Shown one piece after another: positions 7,997-11,136 of a stretch of 11,136 nucleotides of DNA. The DNA is from Ruminococcaceae bacterium UBA737 (GTDB lineage Bacteria > Bacillota > Clostridia > Oscillospirales > Acutalibacteraceae), in the NCBI GenBank assembly GCA_002297415.1, contig DBKZ01000025.1, positions 220 to 11,355 on the forward strand. Reading direction: 5' to 3'. Each line of letters starts with the position of its first letter. The first letter of the stretch is position 1. The notes beneath the pieces are model-generated. The model searched no databases and had not been told where the DNA came from. It saw only the letters and a list, made by a program, of their open reading frames with translations. The translations under genes and the position numbers were made by a program.

Positions 7997-9448
7997 TTGG
8001 TATTTTCGAGTTTACTTTTTATTTTTCTTTTTCTTCCTCTTAATTTGCTTGCCTACAGCTTTGCGGGAAGTATAAAAGCGAAGAATATAATAATGCTCGT
8101 TTTCTCGCTCATATTCTATGCCTGCGGCGAGCCTGTGTATGTTCTGCTTCTTATCTTTATGACACTTGCGGACTATCTTTTCGCCTTAGGAATAGAAAAG
8201 CAGGCGGAAAGATCGGTAAAAGCAAAGCTCTTGGTTGCGGGAATGCTTTTTGTAAATCTCGGCTTGCTTGCGGTCTTTAAATACGGCTCTTTTATTCTTT
8301 CAAACCTTAAAATTTTAACGGGCTTTCCGAAAGCCGTTCCTAATATTCTTCTTCCGATAGGAATTTCGTTTTATACCTTTCAGCTTATTTCTTATGTTGT
8401 CGATGTTTACAGAAAAGAAGTTGAGGCGCAAAAGGATTTCTTTAAGCTTTTGCTTTATGTAAGCCTTTTTCATCAGTGTATAGCAGGTCCGATAGTAAGA
8501 TATAAGGATGTTTCAAGACAGATTGAAAGCAGAAGGGTTTCAAAGCTTGAAACCGCCGAAGGTATTCGGCGGTTTACATACGGACTTGCGAAAAAATCGG
8601 TCCTCGCAAATGCCTGCAGTGCCGCCTGCGAGGCGCTTATAACCTCCGATGTCTCGGGTAAAGCCGCGGCGGCGGTAGGAAAAGAGTCAAGCATGCTTGC
8701 TCTCTGGCTCGGTATTTTTGCTTACGGGCTTCAGATTTATCTCGATTTTTCCGCTTATTCGGATATGGCAATCGGAATGGGTAAAATGATAGGCTTTCAT
8801 TACCGTGAAAACTTTAATTACCCTTATGTTTCAAAGAGCGTTTCTGAGTTCTGGAGAAGATGGCATATTTCTTTAGGCTCGTTTTTCAGGGATTATGTCT
8901 ATATTCCGCTCGGCGGCAGTAAAAAAGGAACTTTAAGAACCGTGATAAATCTTTTTGTCGTTTGGTTTTTAACAGGTCTCTGGCACGGCGCTTCATGGAA
9001 TTATGTCTTGTGGGGTCTTTATTTCTTTGTATTTATTATGCTTGAAAAGCTGTTTTTGCAAAGGCTGCTTATAAAAAACAGCGTTGTTGCGCATATTTAT
9101 CTTTTGCTTGCGGTATTTTTCGGCTGGATTCTTTTCAGATTCAGAAATCTTTCCGCAGTGCTTAATGTTTTAAAGGGAATGTTCGGCGCTTTCGGGAATA
9201 AGCTTTATGATTTCGAGTCGCTCACAATCGCCGGACAGTATGCGTTCATCCTTTTATTCTCGGTACTTGTCTGCACTCCGCTGTTTAAAAAGACAAATGC
9301 GGTTTTATTCGAAAAAGCTATAGGCAACGGAGCGCTAAAAACCGCTTATTTCATTTTAAGACTTCTGCTTCCGATAGGTCTTTTATTCATATCGGTTGCG
9401 GCGCTCGCGGGCGATTCCTATAATCCGTTTATTTATTTCCAGTTTTAG
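7997..9448 (+). CDS. MBOAT family membrane O-acyltransferase (AlgI/PatA-like)
   Basis: A 483-residue polytopic membrane protein with about ten or more hydrophobic segments, from the first (4-22) to the last (about 455-475). Family hallmarks are the QIYLDFSAYSDMAIG segment (246-260), FWRRWHISLGSFFRDYVY with H290, IPLGG (303-307) and GLWHGASWNYVLWG with the catalytic His H330. By analogy with AlgI, PatA and DltB it would move an acyl group, usually acetyl, from a cytoplasmic donor across the membrane for attachment to a surface polymer. Which polymer is not shown by the sequence. The start codon is TTG, chosen because AGGTG (7986-7990) lies 6 bases upstream and the hydrophobic N-terminus begins directly. 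It sits 16 bases after the aminopeptidase and 21 before its likely partner. Confidence 0.93.
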   Translation: MVFSSLLFIFLFLPLNLLAYSFAGSIKAKNIIMLVFSLIFYACGEPVYVLLLIFMTLADYLFALGIEKQAERSVKAKLLVAGMLFVNLGLLAVFKYGSFILSNLKILTGFPKAVPNILLPIGISFYTFQLISYVVDVYRKEVEAQKDFFKLLLYVSLFHQCIAGPIVRYKDVSRQIESRRVSKLETAEGIRRFTYGLAKKSVLANACSAACEALITSDVSGKAAAAVGKESSMLALWLGIFAYGLQIYLDFSAYSDMAIGMGKMIGFHYRENFNYPYVSKSVSEFWRRWHISLGSFFRDYVYIPLGGSKKGTLRTVINLFVVWFLTGLWHGASWNYVLWGLYFFVFIMLEKLFLQRLLIKNSVVAHIYLLLAVFFGWILFRFRNLSAVLNVLKGMFGAFGNKLYDFESLTIAGQYAFILLFSVLVCTPLFKKTNAVLFEKAIGNGALKTAYFILRLLLPIGLLFISVAALAGDSYNPFIYFQF

Positions 9449-9469
9449 TCAAGCGAGGTGTAAAATTTC

Positions 9470-10849
9470 TTGTCAACAGATAAAAAAACAAAAGAAAACA
9501 AGCTTGAAATTAAAAAGCTGAGATTCAGACAGGCAATAGATTTTAACCTTGTCCGTCTATTCTTTCTTGTGCTGTTTGCGGCGACGGTTATAGCCGCCGT
9601 TCCGTCGCTTAGACCCAAAAGGTCGGAGACAGAAAAAAGAGAGCTTGCTAAATTTCCGAAATTTTCATTTTCCTCGTTCTTTTCGGGCGATTGGTTTGAT
9701 AATGTAAGCCTTTGGTATTCCGATACCTTCCCTGCAAGAGATACATTGGTTAAAATCAACGGTTTTATAAACGGCTCTTTCGGTAAATCCAATGTTCAGA
9801 TTCACGGCAAAGTGGAAAAATCCGACAAGGTACCGAAGGTTAAAAAAGAAGATAAATCGGCTTCGTCGGATAGCTCTTCTTCCTCAGAGGCGGTTTCCTC
9901 GGAACAGATTTCTTCTGAGCCGCCCGTTCCTCCGGCGCAAATCGTCGAAAACTTAGGCGCTATTCTTTTGATTGATAATTCGGCTTATGAGTATTATAAT
10001 TTCAATCAGTCCTTGGCGGACAGATATAATGCTTATATAAATAAAGCCGCAAGCGACCTGTCGGGTATCGCAAATGTCTATGATATTATCGCCCCTACGG
10101 CAATCGGCATAGTCGCTCCCGATGATGTTATCGCTTCCGTTAATTCAACAAATCAGAAAGATGCTATAAATTATTTTTATTCGGTTATGAATGAAAATGT
10201 AAAAAAGGTGGACGCATATTCTGCCTTAAGAGCGCACAGAAACGAGTACCTATATTTCAGGACCGACCACCACTGGACGGCGCTCGGCGCTTATTATACA
10301 TATTGCGAACTTATGAAAACAAAGGGCGTCGCTCCCGCGCCGCTTAGCGCTTTTAATGAGAGAAGATTTGAAGGCTTTTTAGGATCTTTCTATGCTCAGT
10401 CGGGCAAGAATCCGCGCCTTGCCGCAAACCCCGATACGGTTATTGCTTACGAGCCCGCTCAGGTTAATATGATTATGACTAAAACCGCTCAGGGAGCGGA
10501 AGTAGCTAAGTCGATAGTTTCCGACGGAAACAATTTAGGCACGAGCAGCAAATATCTTTCCTTTATCGGCGGAGATCAGCCGTTCGGATATATCGTAAAT
10601 CCTCAGATAAATGACGGCTCGGCTTGCATTGTTGTAAAGGAATCCTTCGGCAATGCCTTTGTTCCGTTCCTTACGCAGAATTATCAGACGGTTTATGTTG
10701 TGGATTACAGATATATTGCCAATGTTGACGCAAGAAAGCTCCCTCAGCTCGCCGCCGAAACAGGCGCTAAGGATGTAATTTTCTTAAATAACATTTCCGC
10801 CACAAGAAACAGTATGCTAATAGACGCAATAGGAAGCTTTATCGGATAA
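9470..10849 (+). CDS. DHHW family / AlgX-AlgJ-like SGNH-type protein, probable O-acetylation partner
   Basis: A 459-residue protein with a short basic N-terminus, one membrane segment (about 27-45) and an extracytoplasmic body. The stretch from SETEKRELAKFP to WYSDTFPARD (52-91) is the usual N-terminal signature of DHHW/AlgX-type proteins. A Lys- and Ser-rich, low-complexity linker (about 116-156) precedes the main domain. The name motif TDHHW is at 265-269, and KESFGNAF puts a candidate nucleophile at S392; D266 and H268 would be the Asp-His of the triad by analogy with AlgX. It probably takes the acyl group delivered by the MBOAT protein and transfers it to a surface glycan. The start is TTG, with GAGGTG (9455-9460) 9 bases upstream. 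It is the last gene of the operon; no T-tailed hairpin follows it. Confidence 0.9.
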   Translation: MSTDKKTKENKLEIKKLRFRQAIDFNLVRLFFLVLFAATVIAAVPSLRPKRSETEKRELAKFPKFSFSSFFSGDWFDNVSLWYSDTFPARDTLVKINGFINGSFGKSNVQIHGKVEKSDKVPKVKKEDKSASSDSSSSSEAVSSEQISSEPPVPPAQIVENLGAILLIDNSAYEYYNFNQSLADRYNAYINKAASDLSGIANVYDIIAPTAIGIVAPDDVIASVNSTNQKDAINYFYSVMNENVKKVDAYSALRAHRNEYLYFRTDHHWTALGAYYTYCELMKTKGVAPAPLSAFNERRFEGFLGSFYAQSGKNPRLAANPDTVIAYEPAQVNMIMTKTAQGAEVAKSIVSDGNNLGTSSKYLSFIGGDQPFGYIVNPQINDGSACIVVKESFGNAFVPFLTQNYQTVYVVDYRYIANVDARKLPQLAAETGAKDVIFLNNISATRNSMLIDAIGSFIG

Positions 10850-10854
10850 AACTC

Positions 10855-10883
10855 TTGACTTTTCAGGTCAGATAATTTATAAT
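10855..10883 (+). promoter_or_regulatory. Consensus sigma-A promoter upstream of the tRNA-Ser region
   Basis: A -35 box TTGACT (10855-10860), an exact 17-base spacer and a perfect TATAAT (10878-10883). It begins only 6 bases after the stop codon of the DHHW gene. The predicted start, about 10890, is at the foot of a hairpin. No comparable promoter is seen between here and the tRNA-Ser that begins at 11115, so this promoter probably serves both the tRNA-like half and the intact tRNA. Confidence 0.85.
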
Positions 10884-10887
10884 GTTT

Positions 10888-10916
10888 TTTGCCGCATAAT
10901 TCATTTGTGCGGCAAA
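10888..10916 (+). other. Hairpin at the predicted 5' end of the tRNA-Ser transcript
   Basis: A perfect 9-base stem, TTTGCCGCA (10888-10896) with TGCGGCAAA (10908-10916), closes an 11-base loop. It has no T-run on its 3' side on either strand, so it is not a standard terminator. It could stabilise the leader RNA or weakly slow read-through from the operon. Confidence 0.6.
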
Positions 10917-10921
10917 TATCC

Positions 10922-10963
10922 GGAGTCGTATCGAAGTGGTCATAACGGGGCTGACTCGAAATC
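10922..10963 (+). pseudogene. tRNA-Ser-like 5' half lacking its 3' half
   Basis: Positions 10922-10963 match the 5' half of a serine tRNA: acceptor strand GGAGTCG, a D-arm beginning TATCGAAGTGG, and an anticodon loop CTCGAAA (10955-10961) with anticodon CGA. From 10964 the resemblance stops. The 3' side of the anticodon stem reads TCTCC, which pairs at only 3 of 5 positions with GCTGA (10950-10954), no acceptable T-arm with a G53-C61 closing pair follows, and no CGACTCC acceptor partner occurs before the next tRNA. It is 20/22 identical to the start of the tRNA-Ser at 11115. It is most simply a truncated duplicate; a retained regulatory RNA role is possible but unproven. Confidence 0.65.
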
Positions 10964-11114
10964 TCCTTCGGCTAACGGAAGCCAATCTTCCAAAAAGCCT
11001 TTAACCGTGCGGGTTTCGGGTACTTGCCCGCCGCAGGCACACCGTGAGTTCTAACAGGAATTCTAATACAACCGAATATTTGCGTTAATCTCGGCTTTCC
11101 GAGTTAACATACAT
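10964..11114 (+). other. Non-coding, hairpin-rich spacer between the tRNA-Ser half and the intact tRNA-Ser
   Basis: No ORF with a ribosome binding site and no second promoter are visible. Short inverted repeats can be read at 10977-10991 (GGAAG/CTTCC), 11009-11031 (GCGGG/CCCGC), 11046-11063 (GAGTTC/GAATTC with one G-T pair) and 11084-11108 (GTTAA-T-CTCGG, loop CTTT, CCGAG-TTAAC). The last is strong but is followed by ATACAT rather than a T-run, so it is not a terminator; it stands 6 bases before the tRNA 5' end. The spacer does not match a group I intron, T-box or other RNA class I can recognise. Confidence 0.45.
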
Positions 11115-11136
11115 GGAGAGGTATCGAAGTGGTCAT
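11115..11136 (+). tRNA. tRNA-Ser 5' end (partial, runs off the window)
   Basis: The last 22 bases give the acceptor strand GGAGAGG followed by TATCGAAGTGGTCAT, the usual start of a bacterial serine tRNA in Firmicutes. The anticodon and long variable arm lie outside the window, so the isoacceptor is not known; the neighbouring half copy has anticodon CGA, but this need not be the same. Confidence 0.8.

Larger units (their letters stand above)
10928..11136 (+). repeat. Direct repeat of tRNA-Ser D-arm sequence
   Basis: Sixteen identical bases occur at 10928-10943 and 11121-11136, 193 bases apart, extending to 20 of 22 matches when the acceptor bases are included (10922-10943 against 11115-11136). 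The second copy is cut by the window end, so the true repeat may be longer. Confidence 0.85.

Noticed and set aside
9445..9792. Minus-strand ORF overlapping the start of the DHHW gene
   Set aside because: It is antisense to a recognisable protein and has no motif or promoter of its own.
9820..9940. Possible repeat or frameshift in the Ser-rich part of the DHHW gene
   Set aside because: The frame stays open and the Lys/Ser/Pro composition is a normal flexible linker between the membrane segment and the main domain.
10888..10916. Intrinsic terminator for the plus-strand operon
   Set aside because: The stem is good but is followed by TATCC rather than a T-run, and it lies downstream of a consensus promoter, at the predicted transcription start.
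10922..11010. A complete functional tRNA-Ser beginning at 10922
   Set aside because: The 3' anticodon stem has two mismatches, no CGACTCC acceptor partner follows, and the best T-arm-like fold (around 11009-11026) lacks the G53-C61 pair and the conserved A58.
10962..11114. A group I intron interrupting tRNA-Ser
   Set aside because: The sequence after the break is only about 150 bases, the tRNA 5' half starts again at 11115 instead of a 3' exon following, and no group I core was recognised.

Overview
The window looks like a chromosomal segment of a low-to-moderate GC Firmicute of class Clostridia, probably from the Ruminococcaceae/Oscillospiraceae side. The reasons are the DUF951–prfA arrangement, strong AGGAGG-type ribosome binding sites, consensus sigma-A promoters, TTG starts, an ApeA-type M18 aminopeptidase and a MBOAT/DHHW acylation pair. 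The taxonomy is an inference from gene style. No phage, IS element, CRISPR array or defence locus is visible.

Layout. (1) Positions 1-25, minus strand: 5' end of a tRNA, probably tRNA-Thr, with its own near-consensus promoter at 45-73. (2) Positions 104-3585, minus strand: a two-gene operon of an SbcD/YhaO-like metallophosphoesterase and an SbcC/YhaN-like ABC-type ATPase whose coiled coil carries a transmembrane hairpin at its midpoint. It ends at a strong hairpin terminator. (3) Positions 3617-3683: a compact divergent promoter region. (4) Positions 3714-10849, plus strand: seven tightly packed genes, DUF951 protein, prfA, sua5/tsaC, coaE, M18 aminopeptidase, MBOAT O-acyltransferase and DHHW/AlgX-like protein. 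Gaps run from a 23-base overlap to 21 bases, and no terminator is seen inside, so this reads as one operon. (5) Positions 10855-11136: a consensus promoter, a 5' hairpin, a tRNA-Ser-like 5' half whose 3' half is missing, about 150 bases of hairpin-rich sequence, and the first 22 bases of what looks like an intact tRNA-Ser running off the window.

How the genes work together. The minus-strand pair should form an Mre11/Rad50-like nuclease-ATPase complex, possibly membrane-tethered. The plus-strand operon joins translation functions (release factor 1, t6A synthesis), the last step of CoA synthesis and a peptidase to a cell-surface module in which a membrane acyltransferase and an extracytoplasmic SGNH-like partner would O-acylate a surface polymer. 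Both acylation genes start with TTG.

Most of the window is recognisable housekeeping sequence. The parts that deserve a second look are the truncated tRNA-Ser copy inside what seems to be the leader of the next tRNA-Ser, and the membrane hairpin replacing the zinc hook in the SbcC-like protein. I do not see convincing evidence of a wholly new multi-gene system.
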